Positions 1 to 8,196 of a stretch of 52,343 bases of DNA are shown here, piece by piece. The notes under the pieces are model-generated. The model did no database searches and was not told the origin of the DNA. It saw only the letters and a program-made list of their open reading frames with translations. The DNA is taken from contig JAGBHZ010000015.1 in the NCBI GenBank assembly GCA_017935245.1, positions 1 through 52,343 of the forward strand, written 5' to 3'. The first letter of the stretch is position 1, and every line of letters starts with the position of its first letter. This DNA is from Alphaproteobacteria bacterium. Lineage in GTDB: Bacteria > Pseudomonadota > Alphaproteobacteria > Rs-D84. The position numbers were made by a program, and so were the translations under genes.

Positions 1-203
1 ATCGCTGTATCTGCCTTACCTAAAGACGCCTGAACTGTCGAATCCAACATTGTCTTTGTAACTGTACCGTCCCCAATTGACTGCATCGCTGTATCTGCCT
101 TACCTAAAGACGCCTGAACTGTCGAATCCAACATTGTCTTTGTAACTGTACCGTCCCCAATTGACTGCATCGCTGTATCTGCCTTACCTAAAGACGCCTG
201 AAC
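1..203 (-). repeat. 84-bp perfect tandem repeat inside the coding region
   Basis: Bases 1-84 and 85-168 are identical and a third unit matches over 169-203 before diverging. The period is 28 codons, so gain or loss of a unit keeps the reading frame. The array probably continues to the left of the window. Confidence 0.97.
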
Positions 204-566
204 ATCCGATGCCAACTTGCTCTTTTCAATTCCTGCATTTGCTGCGATACCAGCATTTGTGATTTCACCAAACGCGGCGGCTACCTTACCATTTTCCTGC
301 GAAACAGAAACAATCGGTTTTCCTGCTGCTGTAACAGTGTCCAAATCCAATTCTGCCAAAATACCACTTTCCCCAGAGATAGCTTCAATACGCGAATCCA
401 AGTTTTCAACCGCACCAGTCAGGGTTTTATTAACCAACCCAGAAACATAAGTCGATGCCGACACATTACCAGTTTTGCTGTCAACATATGTTGTTGACGC
501 GATATCTGCGCGTGCCGCCGATACGGCCATCATCGCAACCAAAGATACTGTTAATAGTTTTTTCAT
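1..566 (-). CDS. secreted repeat/coiled-coil surface protein, partial
   Basis: Leftward gene starting at 566 and running off the left edge, so its C-terminus is missing (about 188 residues seen). It begins with a classic signal peptide (MKKLLTVSLVAMMAVSAARA) followed at once by the family motif DIASTTYVDSK. The rest is Ala/Thr/Ser-rich stalk-like sequence, ending in a 28-residue unit (DNA period exactly 84 bp) that repeats without change at the window edge and contains TVTKTMLDSTVQASLGKADT. A purine-rich ribosome site (AAGGAAGG) lies 5' of the ATG. The neighbours to the right up to 5670 have the same plan: signal peptide, A-S-x-x-Y/W-V motif, then stalk. Role unknown; likely exported to the cell surface or periplasm. 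It could also be described as phage-tail-fibre-like or trimeric-autotransporter-stalk-like, but no membrane anchor is visible because the end is absent. Confidence 0.8.
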   Translation of the reverse strand, partial: MKKLLTVSLVAMMAVSAARADIASTTYVDSKTGNVSASTYVSGLVNKTLTGAVENLDSRIEAISGESGILAELDLDTVTAAGKPIVSVSQENGKVAAAFGEITNAGIAANAGIEKSKLASDVQASLGKADTAMQSIGDGTVTKTMLDSTVQASLGKADTAMQSIGDGTVTKTMLDSTVQASLGKADTA

Positions 567-678
567 TTTTCCTTCCTTTTTTTTAGTTTTTTTGTTTTTT
601 TAGTTCAATCTGTCCAATCAAACCCATTTATGCCGGGCACCCCAAATACCCAACACTATTTTCACGCGTCCCCAGGAT

Positions 679-1728
679 TTATTCCCCAGTACCACGTTCA
701 ATCACTTCCCATGCGTATGCCGATTTACCTTCTGCGTCTGTACCATATACCAACACGCATTTTGCCTCTGGATTTCCACACGCAACATCCGGCGTTGTAA
801 TTTTCTTGGCTAAATCCTCGGTCAGGCCGGTAATCTTCTCCTGTTCTACGGACTCAATCTTGTCATTTGTAACGGCACCGTCTTTAATCTTATCACCGGT
901 TACCGCATTATTCTTCAATTGCGCCGTATCAACCGAATTTTCAGCCAACATCGCCTGCGTAATTGCGCCGGTGATAATTGACACAACATTGTTTTCGACT
1001 TTAATCGCTTCCGACCCAGACAATTTATCCTGTTTCTTGTTAATTTCGCCGGTCAACACATCCGACGCCGCTGTAATCTGACTTGCAACCGATGTTTCAC
1101 CAACCAAGGCTTCGACCGCGGCAATTGCAGCGACATTTTCACCAATTGCGGTGGCATTATTCGTAACATTTTGATTTGTTGCATTCAACGATTCAATCGT
1201 CGCATATGTCGTCCCCAGGTTCAAACCCGCGATCGCATTTGAAATCTGGGTCGCAACGGCGGTTGTACCAACCAAATCACTTACCGCTTGTAAATCAGAC
1301 TGCGCCGCCTTGGCCGCCAGGTCTGTTGTCAAATTTGCGATTTTTGATTGCGCAATTGCGGCATCATCTGCAACCTGGGCATCCTTAATAGAACTTTCAT
1401 ATGCCAACGTTCCCAAATTACCCATTTCACCAGTTGTGATTTCGGCAACATACTTAGAAATCGCAGACACAGACGGATACAACACATCCGACCCCTTGTT
1501 AGTTTCTGTAATTTCTGTAGTTTTGTTATCTTCTATTGTCTTAACACGATCGGCCAAACCCGAATCCGCCGATTCCAATGCAGAAATTTTTGTATTATAA
1601 TCTGATTGTGCAACCTTGGTATCCAATTGTTGTTCAACCCATTTGGCCGACGCGACGGCCGCATCGGCAGCATTCGACGCACACAAACCCAATAAAACCG
1701 TGAAAATTCCAGCAGTTAATTTTTTCAT
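679..1728 (-). CDS. secreted coiled-coil/repeat surface protein
   Basis: 349 residues. N-terminal signal peptide (MKKLTAGIFTVLLGLCASNAADA) followed by AVASAKWVEQQLDTK, the family's conserved start of the mature part. The body is Ala/Thr/Asn-rich heptad-like sequence with repeated pieces such as AVTGDKIKDGAVTNDKIES, resembling stalk repeats of fibre proteins. The C-terminus has a Cys pair (VACGNPEAKCVLVYG) and a late Trp, a tail shared with the next paralog. No transmembrane segment apart from the signal. One of five similar leftward genes; each has its own ribosome site and this one has a promoter at 1758-1787. Function is unknown; secretion and an extended shape are inferred from composition only. 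Confidence 0.8.
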   Translation of the reverse strand: MKKLTAGIFTVLLGLCASNAADAAVASAKWVEQQLDTKVAQSDYNTKISALESADSGLADRVKTIEDNKTTEITETNKGSDVLYPSVSAISKYVAEITTGEMGNLGTLAYESSIKDAQVADDAAIAQSKIANLTTDLAAKAAQSDLQAVSDLVGTTAVATQISNAIAGLNLGTTYATIESLNATNQNVTNNATAIGENVAAIAAVEALVGETSVASQITAASDVLTGEINKKQDKLSGSEAIKVENNVVSIITGAITQAMLAENSVDTAQLKNNAVTGDKIKDGAVTNDKIESVEQEKITGLTEDLAKKITTPDVACGNPEAKCVLVYGTDAEGKSAYAWEVIERGTGE

Positions 1729-1757
1729 AGAATATTCCCTTTCCTTCCGATATTCCT

Positions 1758-1787
1758 ATTCTATCATTTTTCCCCGAATCGTGTAAA
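1758..1787 (-). promoter_or_regulatory. promoter for the 679-1728 gene
   Basis: Leftward -35 TTTACA (1782-1787), 18-bp spacer and -10 TAGAAT (1758-1763). The spacer starts with CGATTCGGGG, the GAWTCG core found in other promoters here. Confidence 0.6.
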
Positions 1788-1807
1788 GGGCAAAATTGCC
1801 CTTTACA
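1782..1807. repeat. perfect 12-bp inverted repeat overlapping a -35 box
   Basis: TGTAAAGGGCAA (1782-1793) and TTGCCCTTTACA (1796-1807) with a 2-base centre. It overlaps the leftward -35 box; on the rightward strand it is followed by a T-run, on the leftward strand it is not, so it fits an operator or a 3'-end hairpin for antisense transcripts better than a terminator of the leftward gene upstream. Confidence 0.8.
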
Positions 1808-1831
1808 TAATTTTTTTAAAATCAAGAAAAT

Positions 1832-2791
1832 TTATTGCAATGGTGCGGTAATATCAACCCACTGAATAGTACCACCAATCACAGACAGAACACAATTTCC
1901 ATTCGCCTGGGCACATGCGGCCGTTGGCGCCGGAAGTGCCGCAGCGGCCTGGGTAACGGCCGTATCATATGTGGCACGCAATTCTGCGGTAATACCGGAA
2001 TTAACGGCCTTCAACTGATTTTCGGTCAATTCATCCTGCTTGCCTGCAATTGCGGTTTCATTTGCAGCGGCCTTGGCTTCTACTGCATCCATATCTGATT
2101 GCAGTGTATCAATTTCACCTTCGGCGGTTGTTACACGTTCACCCAATGCAGTTACATCAGATGCCGCAGCCTTAGTTGCAACATCGCCCTGCAATGTTGA
2201 AATCGCACCTTCGTTTGCGGTTACTTTTGCGCTGATACCATCAACCGTACCAGACAACGTATTAACATTTGCCTGAACCTTGGCTGCTTCGCCCTTGACT
2301 TCATATGTATCTGCCAATTTTAAATCTGTAATAGCGGATGAAATCTTTGCGGCAACCGAGCCTTCACCAGTACCGGTCATTGCCGTCTTCAACGAAGTGA
2401 TATCCCCCTGGGCGGTGGTCATATCGCCCTGCAACGTGTCAATATCACCTTCGGCGGTTGTCATTTTACCTTCCAGGGCTGTAACCTTTCCTTCGGCGGC
2501 GGTTACACGACCAGACAACTCTGTCATTGCACCTTCTGTTGCAATACCTGCGGTTTTTTCCTGGATATACCCAACGATATCAGTAGCGGTAATACCAGTC
2601 GGCAAAGTACCAACATATGACTGATCTGCCTTTTTCCCCAATTCGGTGGCAACGGTTGTTGTGTCGGCGATATCAACACGACCATCAACGTATGCCTTAC
2701 TTGCGATCTGGACGGCGGCCGATGCATTACCGGCAACACCCATCAAAATCACCGCCATGAAACCACTGAACATAATATTTTTAACTTTCAT
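1832..2791 (-). CDS. secreted coiled-coil surface protein (MKVKNIMFSGFM paralog 1)
   Basis: 319 residues. The signal peptide MKVKNIMFSGFMAVILMGVA is nearly the same as that of the next gene at 4085. The mature part starts AAVQIASKAYVDGRVD. Long heptad-type stretches follow, with TAEGxIxTLQxDM units repeated around residues 85-225 (for example TTAEGDIDTLQGDMTTAQGD), typical of a long parallel coiled coil. The C-terminal tail has two cysteines and a Trp (CAQANGNCVL, then IQWVDI), matching the tail of the 679-1728 protein. No anchor sequence. Likely an exported fibrous protein; function unknown. Confidence 0.8.
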   Translation of the reverse strand: MKVKNIMFSGFMAVILMGVAGNASAAVQIASKAYVDGRVDIADTTTVATELGKKADQSYVGTLPTGITATDIVGYIQEKTAGIATEGAMTELSGRVTAAEGKVTALEGKMTTAEGDIDTLQGDMTTAQGDITSLKTAMTGTGEGSVAAKISSAITDLKLADTYEVKGEAAKVQANVNTLSGTVDGISAKVTANEGAISTLQGDVATKAAASDVTALGERVTTAEGEIDTLQSDMDAVEAKAAANETAIAGKQDELTENQLKAVNSGITAELRATYDTAVTQAAAALPAPTAACAQANGNCVLSVIGGTIQWVDITAPLQ

Positions 2792-2858
2792 CTTTTTTTC
2801 CTTTCGTTTTATTTATGCCATTGCCCACGACGGTGATTGGCATGTTTATTTATTGTTA

Positions 2859-4085
2859 TTATTGTTGTGCCTTACCTATGACGGTATCACCATTTCCATC
2901 AATAACAGATACTTCGGAATAAACAACATTACCCGAGCTATCCTTGGTTACCAGGTATGCAGAACCATTTGCCAAACCGGCATCTTCCAAGAACTGTGTA
3001 TCGGCCTCTGATTTGGTGTAATAGTTGTTCAGGTCCGCATCATCAACCTTACCATTCAATACCGATGTCACTTCGCCTTTGTAGGTATTCAATGCTTCGG
3101 CGGCATCTGTACCAGCCTTCTTCGCTTCTGCAATTGCTTCGGCATTTACTGTTTGTTGGAACGTAGTAAATGTTGCCGCTGGCAGGGCTAGATCTGCTGT
3201 TGCTTTTGCTGCATCTGCAACGTCGCTAACCGCATCCAATTCACCATCGGTTGCATATCCGGCCAATTCTGACTTGGTTGCATATGTTGCCGCAATACCC
3301 GTGGTTTCATTGGTCCATCCATCAACCGTCGTTTGCAATGATTCTACATCAGACGCGGCCGCTTTTTCACCCAACGCTGTATTCAAACCTGTAACCTGGC
3401 TCATTGCAATATCTGCATTTCCGATTGCTGTGGTTACATCGCCCGCGGTCTGATAACCCATGCCTGACAATGCCTCTGATGTTACATAAGCACCCAATGC
3501 TGTTTTATCTGCTTTGCTTGATTGCAGTCCTGTAATAGCCTGAGCATTTGCCGTAATATTTGCTTCGTTCGCACTTACACGACCCGCCAATGCATTATGT
3601 TCAGCATCCGTTGTATATCCTTCTAATGTTGTTGTTAACGAGGTATTTGTTACCTTATCAGAAACCGCATCTGCAATTGCTTCGGCAACTGTTGTATCCG
3701 CTGGCAAACCAACCATCGCTTCTTTCAAATCAGAAACATCATTTGTCAATGTTGCAACACCATCGGCATCACCCAACGTATCGATAACATCTTTGATACC
3801 CGCAACTTCTTTTACCAACCCGCCTTCGGCATTACCAATCGTTGTTTCCAAATTCGTTACTTTCTGACTCAACGCAGAATCATTATATTCATACGTCGAA
3901 GAAATCGTATTTGTTGTTGGGTCAATCGCGATATTTGTACCCGCGGTCAGTGTATCTTGTTTCTTGCCTAATTCGGTGGTAACAAATTCTTTACTGGCCA
4001 AGACGGTTGCTGCATCGGCTGCGCCACATGCGCCGGCCAAAACCGCCGCCATAAAGCCACTGAACATAATATTTTTTACTTTCAT
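2859..4085 (-). CDS. secreted coiled-coil surface protein (MKVKNIMFSGFM paralog 2)
   Basis: 408 residues. Signal peptide MKVKNIMFSGFMAAVLAGAC, almost identical to its neighbour at the DNA level too. The mature part begins ATVLASKEFVTTELGKKQDTL, and the LGKKQD/GKKAD element is shared with paralog 1. Composition is Ala/Thr/Asp-rich with many short helices and turns; there is no lipobox or second membrane segment. The tail (SAYLVTKDSSGNVVYSEVS) corresponds in position to the paralogs' tails but lacks the Cys pair. Gap to the previous gene is 67 bp with a clear AAGGAAA ribosome site. Role unknown; family membership is well supported. Confidence 0.8.
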   Translation of the reverse strand: MKVKNIMFSGFMAAVLAGACGAADAATVLASKEFVTTELGKKQDTLTAGTNIAIDPTTNTISSTYEYNDSALSQKVTNLETTIGNAEGGLVKEVAGIKDVIDTLGDADGVATLTNDVSDLKEAMVGLPADTTVAEAIADAVSDKVTNTSLTTTLEGYTTDAEHNALAGRVSANEANITANAQAITGLQSSKADKTALGAYVTSEALSGMGYQTAGDVTTAIGNADIAMSQVTGLNTALGEKAAASDVESLQTTVDGWTNETTGIAATYATKSELAGYATDGELDAVSDVADAAKATADLALPAATFTTFQQTVNAEAIAEAKKAGTDAAEALNTYKGEVTSVLNGKVDDADLNNYYTKSEADTQFLEDAGLANGSAYLVTKDSSGNVVYSEVSVIDGNGDTVIGKAQQ

Positions 4086-4179
4086 TGTTTTTTCCTTTCT
4101 TTCGTTTTGTTTTTTGTTTTGCGGGTTTTATGCCGCGGTTTTTCTTTTTCAGAATCCCAAATGATTACATATCAACGAC

Positions 4180-5670
4180 TTATTCAACCGCATATGCAAC
4201 CCATGTTAATCCCCCATTACCATCGGATACCAACATCGCCAATTCACCATCCAACAATGGTTCCGCCAGGCCATCCGTCGTCAATTTTTCCGCCGTAATT
4301 GATTTATCCGCAATCTTGGCGGCAATCATTTCCGATGTTATTGAATTTGACACATATGATGAAACCTGGTTCGTTGGAACGTAATTTTCCAATTCGCTTA
4401 TGTCGGCCTTGTTCGTTTCCAATGCGGCAATCGCATCGGCATTGGTGTCAATATCCTTGGCATTTTGTTCAATCGCGGCGGCATTACTGGTCGTATATTC
4501 CAACAATTCGTCATAATGGTCTTGAACCGTTTTTTCCAATGCCGCAATCAGTTTTGAATTCTCTTCGGCCATTAACTTAATCGCACCAACCGATTTTGTA
4601 ATACGTTCGTCCAACGCATCAATTTCCGATTCTGTATAGTAAATATCGTTAAAACGAACAACACCACCAACACCACCATCAACCAACCATTTCAATTCAT
4701 TGGTGGCTTCATCGAAACTAATTTCTACTTCGCCCACGGTAACATCGGCAATTTCTTGTTTAATCTTGGCCATGTCCAAGATAATCTGGTTCGCGGCATT
4801 AACCGACGCATATTCACCTTCGATAATCTTGTCCTGTTTGCCGGCCAACAATAACGCATTGTTATCAACATCCGTACGCAATGTCGCAACCGATGATTCC
4901 AGTGTCGAAACCGCCGAATTTATCGCACCAACCAACAACTGTAAACCTTCTACGGTTTCGGCATCGGCAATTTCGCCATTACCCAATTTTTCCGCAATAG
5001 ATGATACACGGGAATCCAAACTGCTAATCGCGGCATCAACAACCGTTTTATCCGCAACATCATCCGGCAGTTCCGCAATCAATTCATCAATCTTTTTGAT
5101 ATCTGTTTCAATCGACAAAACCATTTCCTGGACCGTGGCAAAATCTTCGCCATCAACCATCGTATCAACACGCGCAACCAACGCGTCTATATCCTGGCGC
5201 AGGCCCGAATCCCCAATCGCACCAATAAATTTTTCCAAATCAACAATACGACTCTGTAAATTACCAAATTTATCATTGGTTACAAAATCCATATTTTCAT
5301 CATCTGATGGTTTATTCGTTGATGATGAACCCGCCGCAACAACACGATGTGGCAAATATTTACCAATTGACAAACGTGGCGATGTCGCCGCGCGCGTCGC
5401 CGTTACCGTACCACCGGCCGCACCGGTTGTGGTTGTGGAACCGCTTGCCGCGTTATTTGTCGTCTTGGACGATGTCGGCAGAACACGCAACGCCCCCGCA
5501 CGGGTTGATGCCGACGCGGCCGATTTTGATGCCGACGCACTGGACGCGCTGTTATACGTGCCGGCCCCACCCAGCACACGTACCGGCGCCGCAGAAATTG
5601 CCGGCGTCGCCACCAGCGTGCACAACGCACAGATTATTGCCAATTTTGATGTTTTTGTTTCGGTTTTCAT
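4180..5670 (-). CDS. secreted Ser/Ala/Thr-rich coiled-coil surface protein
   Basis: 496 residues, largest of the five. Signal peptide (MKTETKTSKLAIICALCTLV) ending at ISA, then APVRVLGG and a low-complexity Ser/Ala/Thr/Gly region to about residue 105, then long heptad-like helices (about 130-300 and 350-440) and a C-terminal tail LAMLVSDGNGGLTWVAYAVE resembling the other family tails. The piece SITSEMIAAKIADKSITAEK is the same kind of K-[IL]-x-D-x-[SA]-[IV]-T unit as in the 679-1728 protein. First gene of the leftward group, with its own promoter at 5692-5721. Probably an exported fibre; function unknown. Confidence 0.8.
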   Translation of the reverse strand: MKTETKTSKLAIICALCTLVATPAISAAPVRVLGGAGTYNSASSASASKSAASASTRAGALRVLPTSSKTTNNAASGSTTTTGAAGGTVTATRAATSPRLSIGKYLPHRVVAAGSSSTNKPSDDENMDFVTNDKFGNLQSRIVDLEKFIGAIGDSGLRQDIDALVARVDTMVDGEDFATVQEMVLSIETDIKKIDELIAELPDDVADKTVVDAAISSLDSRVSSIAEKLGNGEIADAETVEGLQLLVGAINSAVSTLESSVATLRTDVDNNALLLAGKQDKIIEGEYASVNAANQIILDMAKIKQEIADVTVGEVEISFDEATNELKWLVDGGVGGVVRFNDIYYTESEIDALDERITKSVGAIKLMAEENSKLIAALEKTVQDHYDELLEYTTSNAAAIEQNAKDIDTNADAIAALETNKADISELENYVPTNQVSSYVSNSITSEMIAAKIADKSITAEKLTTDGLAEPLLDGELAMLVSDGNGGLTWVAYAVE

Positions 5671-5691
5671 GTTTTCTCTCTACTGATATAT

Positions 5692-5721
5692 ATAATACCA
5701 CATTTTGCGAATCGGGGTCAA
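5692..5721 (-). promoter_or_regulatory. promoter for the 4180-5670 gene
   Basis: Leftward -35 TTGACC (5716-5721), 18-bp spacer beginning CCGATTCG, -10 TATTAT (5692-5697). Confidence 0.65.
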
Positions 5722-5743
5722 ACCCTTTTTTTCTTATTTTCCC

Positions 5744-6448
5744 TTAGAACTTATAGCGAATACCCAACGCGAACGAATTTTCCCAAATCCATCCAATATC
5801 GTTGGTCATCATATAACCATCGCTGAACATACGTTTGTGTTCGGTCCCCATAAATGTCGCCAGACGATATCGTAAATCCAGCGCCAATTGTTCATCCAAA
5901 TCATATGACCAACCAAACATCAGCGCGAACATCGGTGAAATACCACGTTCACTGCGATCACCATCGGCAAAGAACACATTATCTAATTCGGTCTTTGGCA
6001 ATGCGATACCCAATCCAGCACCAGCATACCAACCATCACGCAACCAACCGTCTGTAAAATCATAGTATGCATTTGCAATCAAATATGGCACGGTCATTTT
6101 GAATTCAAAGCCTTGGTCCTGGTCAGAAAACCGGCCCAACATCCCACCTTCGACTTCGCCACGCCAAACCATATCAAACGCGGTAAAGTTCGCACCGGCA
6201 TAGATATTGCCACCAAAAATCGTTTCAAACGAAAATTCGTCCTTGGAACTGGCCGCCAATGCCCCTGGATCGCCACCATAATCATATTCGTTTGTCCAAC
6301 TTAACATATTCAGTGCAACACGGCCACCAATATACCAATTGGAAAATTCAAAACCATTGCCACCATTATTCGGCATCGCAACCGGTGCCGCATTGGCCAT
6401 GGACGTTGCCATGATTGACAATAAACCAAATGTCGCTAATTTTTTCAT
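5744..6448 (-). CDS. outer-membrane beta-barrel protein
   Basis: 234 residues. Signal peptide MKKLATFGLLSIMATSMANA; mature protein rich in aromatic residues with alternating strands (for example NWYIGGRVALNMLSW, GWYAGAGLGIAL, LDLRYRLATF) and a C-terminal phenylalanine in SFALGIRYKF, the recognition signal for BAM-dependent insertion. The length and pattern suit an eight-stranded OmpA/Omp25-like or opacity-type barrel. It lies alone between the surface-protein cluster and ftsE, with its own TATAAT promoter. Substrate or partner unknown. Confidence 0.85.
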   Translation of the reverse strand: MKKLATFGLLSIMATSMANAAPVAMPNNGGNGFEFSNWYIGGRVALNMLSWTNEYDYGGDPGALAASSKDEFSFETIFGGNIYAGANFTAFDMVWRGEVEGGMLGRFSDQDQGFEFKMTVPYLIANAYYDFTDGWLRDGWYAGAGLGIALPKTELDNVFFADGDRSERGISPMFALMFGWSYDLDEQLALDLRYRLATFMGTEHKRMFSDGYMMTNDIGWIWENSFALGIRYKF

Positions 6449-6474
6449 GAAATACTTCTCCCTTTTTTTCCTAG

Positions 6475-6503
6475 ATTATACCAAAAATCGCCCCCCGTTC
6501 CAA
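6475..6503 (-). promoter_or_regulatory. promoter for the outer-membrane barrel gene
   Basis: Leftward -35 TTGGAA (6498-6503), 17-bp spacer, -10 TATAAT (6475-6480). Confidence 0.7.
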
Positions 6504-6540
6504 ACAGAAAAAAAATATCAAATGCATTTTTTTATTTCAT

Positions 6541-6569
6541 TTGACGGAATAAAAAAAATTTACTAGGCT
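6541..6569 (+). promoter_or_regulatory. possible promoter for ftsE operon, near-leaderless
   Basis: -35 TTGACG (6541-6546), 17-bp spacer, weak -10 TAGGCT (6564-6569). The expected start of transcription is at or next to the ATG at 6577, and no purine-rich ribosome site precedes that ATG. Confidence 0.45.
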
Positions 6570-6576
6570 TTTTCAC

Positions 6577-7356
6577 ATGGAAGATAATACCGCAATTTCA
6601 TTTGCAAACGTCGCCGCCCAGTACGACGGAACCCCCGAAATATTAACCGACGTATCGTTTAATATTGGTGGTGGCTCGTTCTATTTTTTATCGGGTGCGT
6701 CGGGCGCGGGTAAAACAACACTACTGCGATTAATATACCAATTACACAAACCATGTCGCGGTATGATTAAGTTATTTGGAAAATCAACAAATGAAATGAC
6801 CCGCGATGAAATTAACAAAATTCGCCAGAAAATGGCAATTGTTTTCCAGGAATATTCATTACTGTCGCATTTGACGGTGTTTGATAATGTGGCCCTGCCC
6901 CTGCGGGTGCGCGGCGTGCCCGAAAACAAGATAAAACCCCTGGTGGCCAAGGTGCTGGATTGGGTTGGCCTGGGGAAATACGCAGACGCAAATCCAAAAT
7001 CACTGTCCGGCGGCCAACAGCAGCGTGTATCCGTTGCCCGCGCAATTATTATTCAGCCATCCATATTATTGGCGGACGAACCATCGGGAAACCTGGACGA
7101 TGAAAATGCGTCCCGCCTGATGGACCTGTTTATCAAAATGAACAAGACATTTGGCACAACAATCATACTGGCAACACATAACAAGAAATTAATGGAAACC
7201 TATAAATTTCCGGTAATCAGTGTCGAAAACCATCGCGTATCATTTGTTGGTCAAAAAACGGCACAAACCGAATCGAAAAAGATATGGAAAGGACCCAAAC
7301 CACAAAACTATTTTACCGAACTGTCCAAACAATTTGATGATATTGGAAACGCATAA
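6577..7356 (+). CDS. ftsE: cell-division ATP-binding protein FtsE
   Basis: 259 residues, slightly longer than typical FtsE (about 220-230). It powers the FtsEX complex, an ABC-type system that does not transport but activates peptidoglycan hydrolysis at the septum from the inner face of the membrane. Visible ABC motifs: Walker A GASGAGKTTL (about residue 40), Q-loop VFQEYSLLSHLTVFDNVALP, signature LSGGQQQRVSVARA, Walker B ILLADEPSGNLD, and H-loop ATH. The extra length is a Lys-rich tail of about 35 residues after the H-loop. The stop codon abuts the ftsX start, so the two are coupled. A lipoprotein-type LolD is the main alternative by sequence, but the ftsX neighbour settles it. Confidence 0.93.
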   Translation: MEDNTAISFANVAAQYDGTPEILTDVSFNIGGGSFYFLSGASGAGKTTLLRLIYQLHKPCRGMIKLFGKSTNEMTRDEINKIRQKMAIVFQEYSLLSHLTVFDNVALPLRVRGVPENKIKPLVAKVLDWVGLGKYADANPKSLSGGQQQRVSVARAIIIQPSILLADEPSGNLDDENASRLMDLFIKMNKTFGTTIILATHNKKLMETYKFPVISVENHRVSFVGQKTAQTESKKIWKGPKPQNYFTELSKQFDDIGNA

Positions 7357-8196
7357 ATGAAAAAGGCAACTGTATTTTCACTGGTTCGCGAACAATCTAT
7401 GTTTATGACGATAATCATGGGATTGTTGACATTTTTATCTGTGTTGGCATTGGGGATTGCATTATCAATTGGCACAGGTGTTGTACGCTGGAATACCCAG
7501 TGGGATAACTTTGCCACAATCCAGGTTACCGATTCGAAAAATATCGACACTGTTACAAAAATAATCGAAACGAATCGGGATAAAATGAAATCTATCCATC
7601 GGGTCAGTACTGAAAAAATGAACGAATTATTGGGGCCATGGATATCAAACGGCGGAAATGCGTTGAAAAACTATCTGCCGACGATGTGGGAAATTGAATT
7701 TAATTCGGCCCCAGATATGGCATCTGTTCAAACCGCGGTTGAAAAGTCTGCACGCTTTTTATCGCATGCATCGGCATTAAAAAATTCAACATCGGCCGGC
7801 TGGAAAATGATTGCGATATCCGTGTTTATTTTGATATTGGCACTGGGGGCAATTGGTATATCTATTTCATATATTGCGCAAAATACGGCGATGTTGCATA
7901 AACGCGAACTGGAAATTTTGACCCAGATTGGTGCGTCTGATGAATTTGTTGCCCGCCAAATGCAGATTATTGTTGCAAAAATCGCCGCCATGGCCACAAC
8001 ATGCGGATTTATTGCCGCGACACCGGTTTTATTACTAATATTGTCGGTTGCACATTCTGCGCGTGTTGGATTAATGGCAATGATGGGATTGACTGGATAT
8101 GGATGGATTGCATTGATATCCATGCCAATATTAATAATAGTATTTGCAATTATTGTAACCCGCCGCACAACATTAAATATTTTAAAAGCCCAATAG
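7357..8196 (+). CDS. ftsX: cell-division protein FtsX
   Basis: 279 residues. Membrane partner of FtsE. One N-terminal membrane helix (about 17-40), an extracytoplasmic domain (about 45-145), then three helices (about 150-172, 205-232, 245-270), the usual four-helix FtsX/permease plan. The segment before the second helix and the charged MLHKRELEILTQIGASDEF stretch, where FtsX/MacB permeases contact the ATPase, are present. The ATG directly follows the ftsE stop. The periplasmic domain presumably recruits a hydrolase activator, but none is encoded nearby. Confidence 0.9.
   Translation: MKKATVFSLVREQSMFMTIIMGLLTFLSVLALGIALSIGTGVVRWNTQWDNFATIQVTDSKNIDTVTKIIETNRDKMKSIHRVSTEKMNELLGPWISNGGNALKNYLPTMWEIEFNSAPDMASVQTAVEKSARFLSHASALKNSTSAGWKMIAISVFILILALGAIGISISYIAQNTAMLHKRELEILTQIGASDEFVARQMQIIVAKIAAMATTCGFIAATPVLLLILSVAHSARVGLMAMMGLTGYGWIALISMPILIIVFAIIVTRRTTLNILKAQ

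Noticed and set aside
4700-5686. Long rightward open frame (328 codons) opposite the 4180-5670 gene
   Set aside because: It mirrors the biased codons of the real surface-protein gene, has no ribosome site or domain, and the opposite frame has a signal peptide and family motifs.
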